Shown: piece after piece, positions 52,883 through 61,834 of the stretch
How the letters are laid out: the number at the start of each line of letters is the position of its first letter
How positions within the stretch are numbered: the first letter of the stretch is position 1
Source of the DNA: Mesobacterium_A sp034670065
GTDB taxonomy: Bacteria; Pseudomonadota; Alphaproteobacteria; Rhodobacterales; Rhodobacteraceae
NCBI GenBank assembly: GCA_034670065.1
Contig: JAXMOG010000005.1
Coordinates: 243,651 to 307,650 of the forward strand
DNA length: 64,000 bases
Reading direction: 5' to 3'
Notes under the pieces: model-generated
The model's input: only the letters and a program-made list of their open reading frames with translations
Database searches by the model: none
Told to the model about the DNA's origin: nothing
Made by a program: the position numbers and the translations under genes

Positions 52883-53917
52883 TTACTCGACCAGAAGACC
52901 GGCCTCGGTCAGGTAAGTCGTGACACTCTCGTAGGCTCTGCCTGCCATCTCGGAACGCTCTGCCCAATTGGCCCACTGTGACTTGGCGATACCGCGAAAC
53001 CGTGCACGCTCTTCTTCAGACCAGTTGATTACGGTGATGTCCGGATCGGCCACTGCTTCGGCAACGGCGATTTCGTTTTGCTTGTCCAGTTGGCTGACCA
53101 TGTCGCGCGCAAAAACAGAAACGGACTCGGTCAGAATTGTCTGAAGATCCTCGGGCAAGCCGTCATAGATCTCCTTGTTGATCGACACTTCGATCACAGG
53201 CATGGAGTGGAACCCAGGGTAAAGCGGATACTTGGCGAATTCATGCATGCCTTGCGCATGGTTAGTCGAGAACACGGTGTAATCCGCGGCATCGATTACG
53301 CCTTTTTCCAGAGACGTGTAGACCTCGGAGCCGGGCAGGTTCACTGGCGATGCGCCAGCTGCGGCAAAGACTTCCTGCACCATACCTTCCGGCGCGCGCA
53401 TCTTGATGCCTTCGAGATCATCAACGCCGTAGATCGGAACCGTCGACAGGAAGGCTTCGACACCTGTGGCAGAAGCGCCGAGGAATTGCAGGCCGTAGGG
53501 GTTTACCAACTCGTTAAAGAGATCCTTGCCGCCACCGTTTTCCATGTAGTCGAACATCTGCTCAGGTGCAGACCATGCCCCCACGAGGTTGCCCAACATG
53601 GCAAATGCCGGATCTTTGCCGGAGAAATAGGACGGGTCGGTGATGTGGCCTTGCAGAATGCCCGCACCAACAGCGTCAAGCGTTTCATTGTGTGCCACCA
53701 CGGAACCGACCGGCACGACTGTGATTTCAATGCGGCCGTCGGACAACTCATTCACGCGATCAGCCCAAGCTTCCTCGATCGGAAAGAAGTTGTCCCCGGC
53801 CTGTGCCGAGGTCTGGAACGTCCATTGGTAGTCTTGTGCCAGCACCGAAGTCGCGGAAAGCGTTGATACGGCAACGATGCCACTCAGGACGAGCGATTTA
53901 AAAGTGTAGTGTGTCAT
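52883..53917 (-). CDS. dctP: TRAP transporter substrate-binding protein DctP
   Basis: 344 residues from ATG 53917 (GGAGGAA upstream; GTG 53929 is in frame). Signal peptide cleaved near SVLA-QD. DctP motifs: WADRVNELSDGRIEITVVPVGSV, GVEAFLSTVPIYGVDDLEGIKMRAPEG (Arg binding the carboxylate) and EVYTSLEKGVIDAADY. Captures a four-carbon sugar acid or other organic acid in the periplasm for the fused permease 82 bases downstream. The operator candidate at 54001 lies just upstream. Confidence 0.92.
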   Translation of the reverse strand: MTHYTFKSLVLSGIVAVSTLSATSVLAQDYQWTFQTSAQAGDNFFPIEEAWADRVNELSDGRIEITVVPVGSVVAHNETLDAVGAGILQGHITDPSYFSGKDPAFAMLGNLVGAWSAPEQMFDYMENGGGKDLFNELVNPYGLQFLGASATGVEAFLSTVPIYGVDDLEGIKMRAPEGMVQEVFAAAGASPVNLPGSEVYTSLEKGVIDAADYTVFSTNHAQGMHEFAKYPLYPGFHSMPVIEVSINKEIYDGLPEDLQTILTESVSVFARDMVSQLDKQNEIAVAEAVADPDITVINWSEEERARFRGIAKSQWANWAERSEMAGRAYESVTTYLTEAGLLVE

Positions 53918-54000
53918 GGTTCCTCCCACAGCGCTGCAATAGCGCTGATTTTCTGTTGTTCGTGGTCTCCGCGGAAACCACAGTTGTCCCGGATTGCTTT

Positions 54001-54018
54001 ACCGGTACCGATACCGGT
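54001..54018. promoter_or_regulatory. LacI-type operator candidate
   Basis: ACCGGTACCGATACCGGT matches its reverse complement at 16 of 18 positions, with the central CG typical of LacI-family sites. Situated between the divergent dctP and lacI-type genes, so it could control the whole threonate-type operon. Confidence 0.6.
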
Positions 54019-54152
54019 TGCGATACCAGTTGCAGGAATTGCCCTGTCCTGTCAACACTTCGGCGTCGACTTTAGGGCCCTGATGCGCGAATACGGGCTT
54101 GGTCTTCGCTGGCGAAGGGCCGCGTCACGATAGGCGGGATGGAAATAAGTCT

Positions 54153-55199
54153 ATGAAAAGAAGAAAAACTTTGGCTGACGTTGCTGCAGCGGCTGGTGTC
54201 AGCAAAATGACAGCGTCACGCGCCCTTCGTGGCGACAAGGACGTTTCGCAGGCCAATATCGAACGGGTGAAACAGGCGGCGCGAGAGATTGGCTATTACG
54301 GGAATCAGTTCGCCTCCTCCCTCTCGAGTAAGCACACCGACCTGATCGGCGTGGTTGTTCCCAGCCTATCAAACATCGTTTTTCCACAGGTAATGTCCGG
54401 GGTGACCGATGCACTGAAAGGCACAGTACTACAGCCGGTTTTCGGGGTTACCGACTATGACTCCGAAACAGAATACGAAACCTTGCGCAACATGCTGTCT
54501 TGGCGCCCAGCGGGGTTAATCGTGACGGGGCTCGACCAACCGCCAGAAACCCGGCAGCTTTTGAAAGACGCCGGAGTTCCGGTTGTCCAAATTATGGATA
54601 TCGACGGTCATCCGGTCGACTCCTGTGTGGGGTTTTCCCATAGCGAGGCGGGGCATGACATCGCCACCGCACTATTCGAAACGGAATTGCGGCGTTTTGG
54701 ATATGTGGGTGGCAACCTCGACAAAGACCTTAGGGCTGCGAAACGCAAACAAGGCTTCCAAAGCGCACTGCGCGACCATGGCCTCGCTTTCGCAGATATA
54801 ATTGATGAATCAGATTTGGTGGACGATGCCGCGGCGCTCTCAGCCGTTGATTGTGGTCGCCGTTTGACTGCCGACCTTCTAAAGCGAACGCCCAATCTTG
54901 ATTGCATATACTTTTCAAACGACGATCTTGCCTTTGGCGGCCTATGTCATTGCATTGCAGCAGGCATCGATGTCCCAGGCGATGTCGCGTTGGCGGGCTT
55001 CAACGGTTTGGGCATCATCGAAGGGTTCCCGGGCAAAGTTGCAACGTCTCGGACAGCGCGTAGAAAGATTGGCGAGCAAGCCGCGCGGGTGATTCTAGAA
55101 ACATTGGAGCACTCAAAGACAAAAATGAGCAAACTGCACATTCTGAAGCCAGAAATATCGCTGGGAGAATTGGCTGCTATCAATCACAAGCGCAACTGA
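54153..55199 (+). CDS. LacI family transcriptional regulator
   Basis: 348 residues from ATG 54153. DNA-binding start KRRKTLADVAAAAGVSKMTASRALRGDKDVSQANIERVKQAAREIGY, including the hinge region; then a periplasmic-binding-protein-like effector domain (LIGVVVPSLSNIVFPQVMSG, CIYFSNDDLAFGGL, GFNGLGIIEGFPGKVATSRTARRKIG). GntR/LacI-type hexonate repressors have the same layout. Likely effector is a tetronate or its phosphate. Confidence 0.92.
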   Translation: MKRRKTLADVAAAAGVSKMTASRALRGDKDVSQANIERVKQAAREIGYYGNQFASSLSSKHTDLIGVVVPSLSNIVFPQVMSGVTDALKGTVLQPVFGVTDYDSETEYETLRNMLSWRPAGLIVTGLDQPPETRQLLKDAGVPVVQIMDIDGHPVDSCVGFSHSEAGHDIATALFETELRRFGYVGGNLDKDLRAAKRKQGFQSALRDHGLAFADIIDESDLVDDAAALSAVDCGRRLTADLLKRTPNLDCIYFSNDDLAFGGLCHCIAAGIDVPGDVALAGFNGLGIIEGFPGKVATSRTARRKIGEQAARVILETLEHSKTKMSKLHILKPEISLGELAAINHKRN

Positions 55200-55630
55200 G
55201 ACTGGTTGCCTACCACCCTATTGAATCCAGTCGCAAACGTTGAGAGATCCTTGTGCCATGAATGCTGGAATGACCCGCTGTGCAAGATCGGAAACTTTTG
55301 GCTGATATAACCAAGCTCAACGGGCGGCCTGAGAAAATCGCCGCGCCTCAAAAATCTGGTTGGTTTGACCGTAAAGGTGTCCGATGATGCTTTTGCAGCA
55401 ATTATGTAGGGCTGTTCTTTCCGCGCCGCGGTCAACAAACAAACGATGGATCGGCCGCGAACAGCCAATGTCCGGCTCCGCGAAGCTAAGCTGCGGCGTG
55501 GCCCGACTCCGGGAGTGGTAGCTTCTGGCGGTACGTGGCCATTGGCGCGTCGTGCATCATCAGTCAATATGGGTTCATACCGGTCGTTTGCAGCGACGGC
55601 CATGAAGGTGGTTTTGGGACGGAAAGCGCG
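55200..55630. other. About 430 bases without an intact gene
   Basis: No family recognised in any frame. The right part (about 55560-55615) has a short match to intergenic repeat A, ending at the broken IS21 element. Confidence 0.4.
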
Positions 55631-56135
55631 CCACCTTGGTGTGGTAGGCCATTGAACGCACCTCTCATTCTGCGATCTCGGCCTTGAGCAGCTGGGACAG
55701 CATTGGCGTGGCCGCTTCAAAGGCTGGGGCCCCTTGGGCAACCAAGTCTTCGACCGCATTTGCCATGCCATAGAGTTTGAGGCTGCGCAGCATGATGACG
55801 ATGGAGGCACCGGCTGGATCATGACGCATGGCGTTTCGCCCCGGCCTGTCTCAGACCGTCATAGCGGTCGACGTTGGCTTCCGGCGTTGTCTGCAATGCC
55901 AGTGCGTCCGGCGGATCGACCTCGGGGAGATATGTCGGCTTGCGATCGACCAATCGGTGCAGCAGGTTCAGAATGTGCGTCTTGGTGGAAACGCCTGCGC
56001 CCAATGCCAGTTCGACCGCTCAAAGGACGTCGACCATTTCCCGGTCGCCACCTTCCTTGCGCAGCATGTGATCCTGAAGCTGACGGAAGGCATCCGGCAT
56101 CTCGGTGAACGGCGCGCCATTCATTGCCTGACAGG
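55630..56135 (-). mobile_element. IS21-family remnant (3' istA and 5' istB)
   Basis: The minus strand from about 56135 reads MNGAPFTEMPDAFRQLQDHM, a stop, then AVELALGAGVSTKTHILNLL as IstA C-terminal sequence ending at 55819. IstB starts 55829 (MRHDPAGASIVIMLRSLKLY), overlapping istA by 11 bases as in IS21 elements, and runs to a TGA at 55665-55667 where normal IstB has Arg; EVRSMAYHTKVARFP continues in frame after it to about 55630. Both reading frames are truncated and contain stops, so it is dead. Confidence 0.8.
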
Positions 56136-56387
56136 CGCATGCAAAGCATGCTGCCGAGAGGGGCGAAGGGCACCCGGTTTCCCGCCGTCCACGTCGATAA
56201 TCCGACATATGCCGCGCTCTGCATGAGGGTCCGCAAAAGAGGCTGACACCCGTCATCCGGCAGCAGGGCTTGCATGCGATTTCGCTGCAACACTGCTGCT
56301 GCGCCGCCGCAAGGCGGCTGTGAGCCCCAGAGTGACGATTGCTGCGCAAAACACGAATGTCCGCTACCGCAGTTCCGTTCGAGTGGC

Positions 56388-57290
56388 TCACGACCCAAGG
56401 TCAGTCAAAGTCGATTCAATCGCCTTTATCACCACGGGCGTAGCCTCAGTTAAGTCGTTCCCTCGGCAAATAGCAGTTGAGAGTGTTTCGGTCAGTCGCC
56501 GAGCAGCCAAGGGGCGGAATGTTAGGTGCCCTGCAGCGACATCATGTGCGACATCAGGCCAAGTCAGAAAGCCGACACCACGACCACGCCTGAGAAAGTG
56601 CAGAATGGCCGGAACAGAATTGCTTGTAACATGCACATCCGGACTGACACGTACACTCAAAATTTCACCGATCAATCGGGTGTGCATCGAGAGTGCCGAA
56701 CTGGGTAAACACAATGGAAATTCCAACGCTTCTTTCAGCGAAATCGGCCCATCACCCTCCGGTCCATATCCAAGCGCCGACACCACCCCGAGATGGTATT
56801 CCCGAGAGTCAGCGACAACCATGCTGGTGAGCTTTGGCAGGTTGAATGCGACTGCGATATCGAGCTCATGTGCTTCGGCGCGACTAATAATTTCAGCAGT
56901 TGACCCAATTGCCAGATCCAATTCGACATTCTCAAAAGTCTTTTCCAAACACTCGATGAGGGCCGGAATCCACGTGTCGACAAGACCGGCCATTGTTCCG
57001 AGCCGAAGGCGCAAATCCGCTTTCCTTTGATCGCGGTGGAAGTGTTTGGACAAGGTGACATCAGCGGCCAGCCATTCTGTCGCAGCCGTGCGAAGTTCCG
57101 CTCCTTCGGCAGAGAGCACGACCCCTTCGGAGCTGCGGATCAATAGTTTCTTGCCATAGCTCTCTTCCAACATCTTGATCTGCCTACTGAGGGCGGGGGC
57201 CGAGATGTTCAGCTTTTCGGCGGCAGCGCGGATAGAACCCGAATGGGCCACTACCACAAAGGATTTCAGTTCTTTGGAAAACGCTGACAT
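56388..57290 (-). CDS. LysR family transcriptional regulator
   Basis: 300 residues. Winged helix: LKSFVVVAHSGSIRAAAEKLNISAPALSRQIKMLEESYGKKLLIRS; effector domain follows (about 92-290). Divergent from the deaminase gene by about 110 bases and likely to control the deaminase and ABC transporter genes. Its sequence is related in style to the LysR at 32061 (LGTMAGLVDTWIPALIE versus LGTMDSLANSILPDLVK), suggesting a shared subgroup. Confidence 0.9.
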   Translation of the reverse strand: MSAFSKELKSFVVVAHSGSIRAAAEKLNISAPALSRQIKMLEESYGKKLLIRSSEGVVLSAEGAELRTAATEWLAADVTLSKHFHRDQRKADLRLRLGTMAGLVDTWIPALIECLEKTFENVELDLAIGSTAEIISRAEAHELDIAVAFNLPKLTSMVVADSREYHLGVVSALGYGPEGDGPISLKEALEFPLCLPSSALSMHTRLIGEILSVRVSPDVHVTSNSVPAILHFLRRGRGVGFLTWPDVAHDVAAGHLTFRPLAARRLTETLSTAICRGNDLTEATPVVIKAIESTLTDLGS

Positions 57291-57398
57291 AGTTTAGTGT
57301 TCCATTTTTTCTTACACGGTGTGAGTTTTATTCTACTTTTTCAAACACACTAATTCATCCTAGGATCCTTGCAACCAAACAACCGCCAAGGGACTAAG

Positions 57399-57872
57399 AT
57401 GAAGCAACGTGACCTAGAATTGCTGCAAGAGACGATCCGTTTGGCCGACGAGTCTCGTGAATCCGGCAACCATCCTTTTGGCGCGCTTCTTGCGGATGCG
57501 GATGGTGAGATCATCCTATCGAGTGGGAACACCCACAGCACAGATGGAGGCACGGGGCACGCCGAGCTGAACGTTGCCCGCGCCGCCGCCGCACAATTCA
57601 CGACAGACTTCCTCGAAAGTTGTACGCTTTACACATCCGTTGAGCCTTGCAGCATGTGTGCTGGCGGGACCTATTGGGCAGGCATCGGCAGGCTGGTCTT
57701 CGGTATGACCGAAGAGCGTTTGGCCGTCCTGACGGGCGACAACGAGGAAAATCTGACGATGTCCTTGCCATGCCGCCAGGTTCTGGCCGCTGGCCAGCGC
57801 GACGTCGTCGTCGAAGGGCCCATCCCCGAACTCGAAGAAGAAATTGCTCGATCACACAAAGACTTTTGGTGA
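57399..57872 (+). CDS. Nucleoside/nucleobase deaminase (CDA fold)
   Basis: 157 residues from ATG 57399 (AAGGGA 6 bases upstream). Zinc-site motifs GHAELN (His-Ala-Glu) and SVEPCSMCAG (PCxxC) are intact, as in guanine deaminase and the tadA family. It is 35 bases from the ABC substrate-binding gene, so it should deaminate the imported nitrogen heterocycle rather than tRNA. Base identity is open. Confidence 0.88.
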   Translation: MKQRDLELLQETIRLADESRESGNHPFGALLADADGEIILSSGNTHSTDGGTGHAELNVARAAAAQFTTDFLESCTLYTSVEPCSMCAGGTYWAGIGRLVFGMTEERLAVLTGDNEENLTMSLPCRQVLAAGQRDVVVEGPIPELEEEIARSHKDFW

Positions 57873-57907
57873 TCCCCGCTTGCCACTCAAAACATGAAGG
57901 AAACAAT

Positions 57908-58903
57908 ATGAAAAAACATTTCTTTAGCACTCTCTTGCCTGCCCTTTTCGCAACCGGCGCTGCCACGATGGCAACTGCGCAGGATGTTGTGACTTATCAG
58001 TTGGATTGGCTGCCCGGAGGTGACAAATCCCCGATTTATGTCTGCATCGAAGAAGGCTTTTGCGCCGATGCAGGGATCGAAGTGGAAATCGTGCCCGGTC
58101 GTGGTTCGACCGAGGCCATCACCAAGATCGCGACAGGGACGTCCGACGTTGGCAGCGCAGATATCGGTGCTCTGATGGCGGCTGCCGCAAGTGAAGACAT
58201 TCCCGCCACGGCGATCATGTCGATATTTAACACTGGTCCCCACGCGTTCTACACCTTGGCAGGCAACGGCATCGAAAGCTTTACGGACATCGAGGGCAAA
58301 TCGGTTGCGACATCTCCGTTCACTTCATCCAACGTATATCTGCCGCTGGTTCTTGCCGATAACGGTCTGACGGAAGACGCAATTGAACTGACCAAGGCTG
58401 ATCCGGGCGCGCTTGCCCCCCTGTTGATGACAGGGCGCACGGATGCAATCATCGCCTGGCTGACAAACGTTTCCATCTTTGAGGCCCAAGCCGCCGAAGC
58501 AGGCAAAGAGTTGATCGTTCTGCCATGGTCCGATGCAGGGCTAGAGCTTTATTCAGCAGCACTAATCGCCAATGATACGTTCTTGGCAGAACGCCCCGAC
58601 GTCGCCCGTCGGTTTGTGGCAGCCTTCACGCAGTCCTTGGAATTCGCCAACGAAAACCCAGCGGCGGCAGGCGCGGCTGTAGCGGCGATTGTGCCCGAAT
58701 TGGATGCAGCAATGGTCGAAGCCGCTTGGATGGACTCGTCCATCTTGGCCTTCAACGAAATCACCGAGACCTTCTCTCTTGGCACGTTTGATGTGGACCG
58801 CGTCACAAAAACATGGGTGCGTGTTGCCGCCGCCCAAGAGCTGGACCCTGCCGCATTTGACCCAGAGACGGTGATCGATCGCTCATTCTTAGCGGCCGAG
58901 TGA
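57908..58903 (+). CDS. NMT1/ThiY-type ABC substrate-binding protein
   Basis: 331 residues with a signal peptide ending TMATA-QD. Fold motifs: YQLDWLPGGDKSPIYVCIEEGFCADAGIEVEIVPG, GTSDVGSADIGALM and IEGKSVATSPFTSSNVYLPLVL. WxPGGDKSP resembles pyrimidine-binding relatives. It delivers substrate to the ATPase and permease that follow. Confidence 0.88.
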   Translation: MKKHFFSTLLPALFATGAATMATAQDVVTYQLDWLPGGDKSPIYVCIEEGFCADAGIEVEIVPGRGSTEAITKIATGTSDVGSADIGALMAAAASEDIPATAIMSIFNTGPHAFYTLAGNGIESFTDIEGKSVATSPFTSSNVYLPLVLADNGLTEDAIELTKADPGALAPLLMTGRTDAIIAWLTNVSIFEAQAAEAGKELIVLPWSDAGLELYSAALIANDTFLAERPDVARRFVAAFTQSLEFANENPAAAGAAVAAIVPELDAAMVEAAWMDSSILAFNEITETFSLGTFDVDRVTKTWVRVAAAQELDPAAFDPETVIDRSFLAAE

Positions 58904-58908
58904 CACCG

Positions 58909-59688
58909 ATGGCTCAAGCCCAGGATGCAATCACGTTTGCCAACATTGGGCAGACCTTTACAACGCGGACAGGGCCACTGACGGCCCTGTCCGGCGTGGA
59001 TGTTGGCATCAAACGTCATGAGTTTGTTGCCGTTCTTGGGCCTTCGGGCTGCGGAAAGTCCACACTTCTGCGGCTGACTGCGGGGCTTGTGACACCCACC
59101 GCTGGAACTGTAAGCGTCTTTGGCATGCCGGTGACACAGCCCCGCGACGACGTCGGCATCGTGTTCCAGCAAGCGACACTTTTGCCGTGGGCCAATGTCG
59201 AGGACAACGTGGCCTTTCCCGCCAAACACATGCGTGGCCGTATCAGCAAACAAGACCGCGAGGTCGCCCATGATGTGATTGCAAAGGTTGGATTGGCGGG
59301 CTTTGAGAAACGCCTCCCGCGTGAGCTTTCGGGCGGGATGCAACAACGGGTCGGCATCGCACGGGCCTTGTTTCGAAATCCTGATATCTTGTTGATGGAC
59401 GAGCCGTTCTCGGCGCTGGACGCGTTGACTCGTGATCAAATGGGATTTGAGCTGCTTGATCTTTGGCAATCCAGCCCGAAGACCGTTCTGTTTATCACCC
59501 ATTCGATCCCTGAGGCTCTTTTGCTCGCGGACCGTATTCTGGTGATGAGCGCGCGGCCCGGAAAGATCATCGCCGATTACAAGGTGCCGCTAGGCCGTCC
59601 CCGTGATGAGCGCGCCCTGCGTGCGACAGAAATCCAAGACCTTGCCAGCGAGCTGCGCGACTTGCTGATCGCAAAGGAGACAACCTGA
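58909..59688 (+). CDS. ABC transporter ATP-binding protein (NMT1-type importer)
   Basis: 259 residues from ATG 58909; GTG 58900 overlaps the upstream stop and is possible. Walker A GPSGCGKST, Q-loop FQQATLLPWANVEDNVAFP, signature LSGGMQQRVGIARAL, Walker B LLMDEPFSALDA and H-loop ITHSIPEAL present. The HxIPEA switch is typical of this subfamily. Confidence 0.92.
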   Translation: MAQAQDAITFANIGQTFTTRTGPLTALSGVDVGIKRHEFVAVLGPSGCGKSTLLRLTAGLVTPTAGTVSVFGMPVTQPRDDVGIVFQQATLLPWANVEDNVAFPAKHMRGRISKQDREVAHDVIAKVGLAGFEKRLPRELSGGMQQRVGIARALFRNPDILLMDEPFSALDALTRDQMGFELLDLWQSSPKTVLFITHSIPEALLLADRILVMSARPGKIIADYKVPLGRPRDERALRATEIQDLASELRDLLIAKETT

Positions 59689-60485
59689 TGCCCCTCTCGA
59701 CCCAAACGAAAGAGCCGATCTTGGACCGCCTCAAGCGCACACCTGGTTTGTTGCCAACTTTGACGTTCGCTATTTTGTTGATCGTTTGGGAGGCATCGAC
59801 TTGGGTGTTCACCATCCCCACATATATCCTGCCCGGCCCGTCGCGCATTATCGGCGGCTTTGATGCGGTCCCCATTGCGCGGTGGTTGGAACATATCTGG
59901 GCGACGCTGCGTGTGGCCTTGTTTGGATATATCGTCGCGATCCTTGTGTCTTTGCCCATCGCGGTGGGCCTTGCGAAGTCGGAATTTATGTCGCGCGCGT
60001 TCTATCCGCTTTTGGTTGTCATCCAATCTGTGCCTGTGGTGGCCGTCGCCCCCATCATCATCGTTGTCTTGGGAACCGATGATGCACCCCGTGTGCTGAT
60101 CACCTTCTTGATTGCGTTCTTCCCGCTGGTTGTCTCAATGACCACTGGGCTGCGCGCGACGCCGCCAGAACTGATCGAACTCTCCAGATCCCTGCGTGCG
60201 CCAGCGTACCGCGAAATTACACAGATCCGGCTGCCTTTTGCGACGCCCTATATTTTTTCAGGCCTGCAAATCTCCATCACGCTCGCTGTGATCGGAGCTG
60301 TGGTGGCTGAATTCGTCGCCGCTGACGCGGGTATCGGTTACTTCATCCAGTTTTCAACATCGATGTTCCGCCTGCCAGAAGCCTGGGCCGGCCTTACGTT
60401 ACTTGTCGCAATGTCACTGGTCTTGTTTCAAAGCGTAGGCCTTGTGCAAAAGCTGTTCATGCCATGGTCTTTGCCGCCAAAGTGA
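59688..60485 (+). CDS. ABC transporter permease (NMT1-type importer)
   Basis: 265 residues with six membrane helices. VIQSVPVVAVAPIIIVVLGTDDAPRVLITFLIAFFPLVVS and the EAA-like loop ELIELSRSLRAPAYREITQIRLPFATPYIFSGLQ are diagnostic. It shares TGATG with the ATPase gene. Together with the binding protein it forms a single-permease (homodimer) importer. Confidence 0.92.
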   Translation: MPLSTQTKEPILDRLKRTPGLLPTLTFAILLIVWEASTWVFTIPTYILPGPSRIIGGFDAVPIARWLEHIWATLRVALFGYIVAILVSLPIAVGLAKSEFMSRAFYPLLVVIQSVPVVAVAPIIIVVLGTDDAPRVLITFLIAFFPLVVSMTTGLRATPPELIELSRSLRAPAYREITQIRLPFATPYIFSGLQISITLAVIGAVVAEFVAADAGIGYFIQFSTSMFRLPEAWAGLTLLVAMSLVLFQSVGLVQKLFMPWSLPPK

Positions 60486-60902
60486 TCCTGTGCGCGAGTC
60501 TGAGAACCCGCTGCCAAAACATGATGGCAAAAAATTGGGCTAATTTGCGCGCGCTTGTTCAGATAAACTTCCGAGCACATACAGCTACCCGAAAGCGGCC
60601 ATCGGCGAAGATGCAGCGAAATGGCGCTTTGTCCGCACAGCCGCCATCGGACACGACAGACATCGAGCCACCTTCCTATTATCGCTCGCTGTGAAGGTCC
60701 GGTATGCGGGCTGAAACTACAGCATTCTGATTAGTCGTTGAATGTCTGGAACGAGCCCTCTTTTCCGAATTTCTGCAACGCTGCGAATGGCTGTTTTTTA
60801 CGAGAAGGGAAAAAACTTCAACAACTTCTTGGATTTTGAATGGGGTTTTTGGTGACCAAAAATGGAAATGTTTCGCGTGCTCCACAAATGAGTGTTTGTT
60901 GA
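60486..60902. other. About 420 bases without a recognised gene
   Basis: No coding frame with a family signature, no strong hairpin. Possibly a decayed repeat; I see nothing firm. Confidence 0.4.
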
Positions 60903-61754
60903 TCAGTTTAGGTCACTGCGCCGAAAGATTTCGACAATCTCGCTCGTGATTGCCCGGACACCGGGATGGAGTAGAACATCGCGATGAACGAGCAACGATG
61001 CTTCGCGAGAGGTTCGAGAAATCTGATCTTCTATTTCCACAAGGCCTGGCACTGCCCTGCCCAGAAAACGTGGAAGCAGGGCGATACCCCATCCGTGCCG
61101 TGCCGCCTCCGCCATAGACAGGAAATCGCCGGTGCGCAGTACGACGCGGTTTTGTCCGATAATGTCTTCCAGCCACAGCGCGAGAGATTGCTTTGCAGTA
61201 AGATCATCGAAACCAATGTAGATGCGCTTGAGGGCAGACTTTTCGCGCCAGTTCGGCGTCCCGAACAATCCGTATCCGATCTTCCCCAGACTTCGCGTCA
61301 TCAGGTCTGACGATTCCGGTCGCACCAGCCGAACCGCAATGTCCGCTTCGTTTCGGTTGAGATTGCTCAGTTCCGTTGAAGCCTGAATTTCCAAAGCCAG
61401 ATTTGGATAGCGCGTAATGACATCATCAAGGCCGGGGACAAGGATGTGACTGGCAAGGATAGGTGGCACCGAAATGCGCACGCGGCCCGTCAGATCGTCC
61501 AGACCCGCGGCAGTGCGCGCAAAGCCAAGCGCCACCTCTTCCAGTGAACAAGCCTGATCATAAAGCGCAACGGCCTGGGGTGTGGCGACCCACGAGCGCG
61601 GCAACCTTTTGAACAGTTTCAGCCCAACAGAGGTTTCAAGCTGTCCGATGCGGCGCGAGACGGTCGTATGTTCAACGCCCATTTCACGCGCAGCGGCTGA
61701 CAAGGTTCCGCAGCGATAGAGCGCAAGAAAAAATCTGATGTCATCCCAATGCAT
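60903..61754 (-). CDS. LysR family transcriptional regulator
   Basis: 283 residues. Winged helix: DIRFFLALYRCGTLSAAAREMGVEHTTVSRRIGQLETSVGLKLFKR; the VEHTTVSRRI recognition helix is characteristic of a common alpha/beta-proteobacterial subgroup. Effector domain about 88-280. Divergent from the MDR oxidoreductase gene by 80 bases and expected to regulate it. Confidence 0.9.
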   Translation of the reverse strand: MHWDDIRFFLALYRCGTLSAAAREMGVEHTTVSRRIGQLETSVGLKLFKRLPRSWVATPQAVALYDQACSLEEVALGFARTAAGLDDLTGRVRISVPPILASHILVPGLDDVITRYPNLALEIQASTELSNLNRNEADIAVRLVRPESSDLMTRSLGKIGYGLFGTPNWREKSALKRIYIGFDDLTAKQSLALWLEDIIGQNRVVLRTGDFLSMAEAARHGWGIALLPRFLGRAVPGLVEIEDQISRTSREASLLVHRDVLLHPGVRAITSEIVEIFRRSDLN

Positions 61755-61834
61755 CTTTCTCCGATCATTTTTGCACAGATAACGCGAACATCTTGGGAAT
61801 TACGATCTTTAGCAACCCAATTCATACACCCCTT

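Noticed and set aside
55184..55822. 212-codon reverse frame
   Set aside because: It runs out of frame with the istB remnant it covers and has no family signature.
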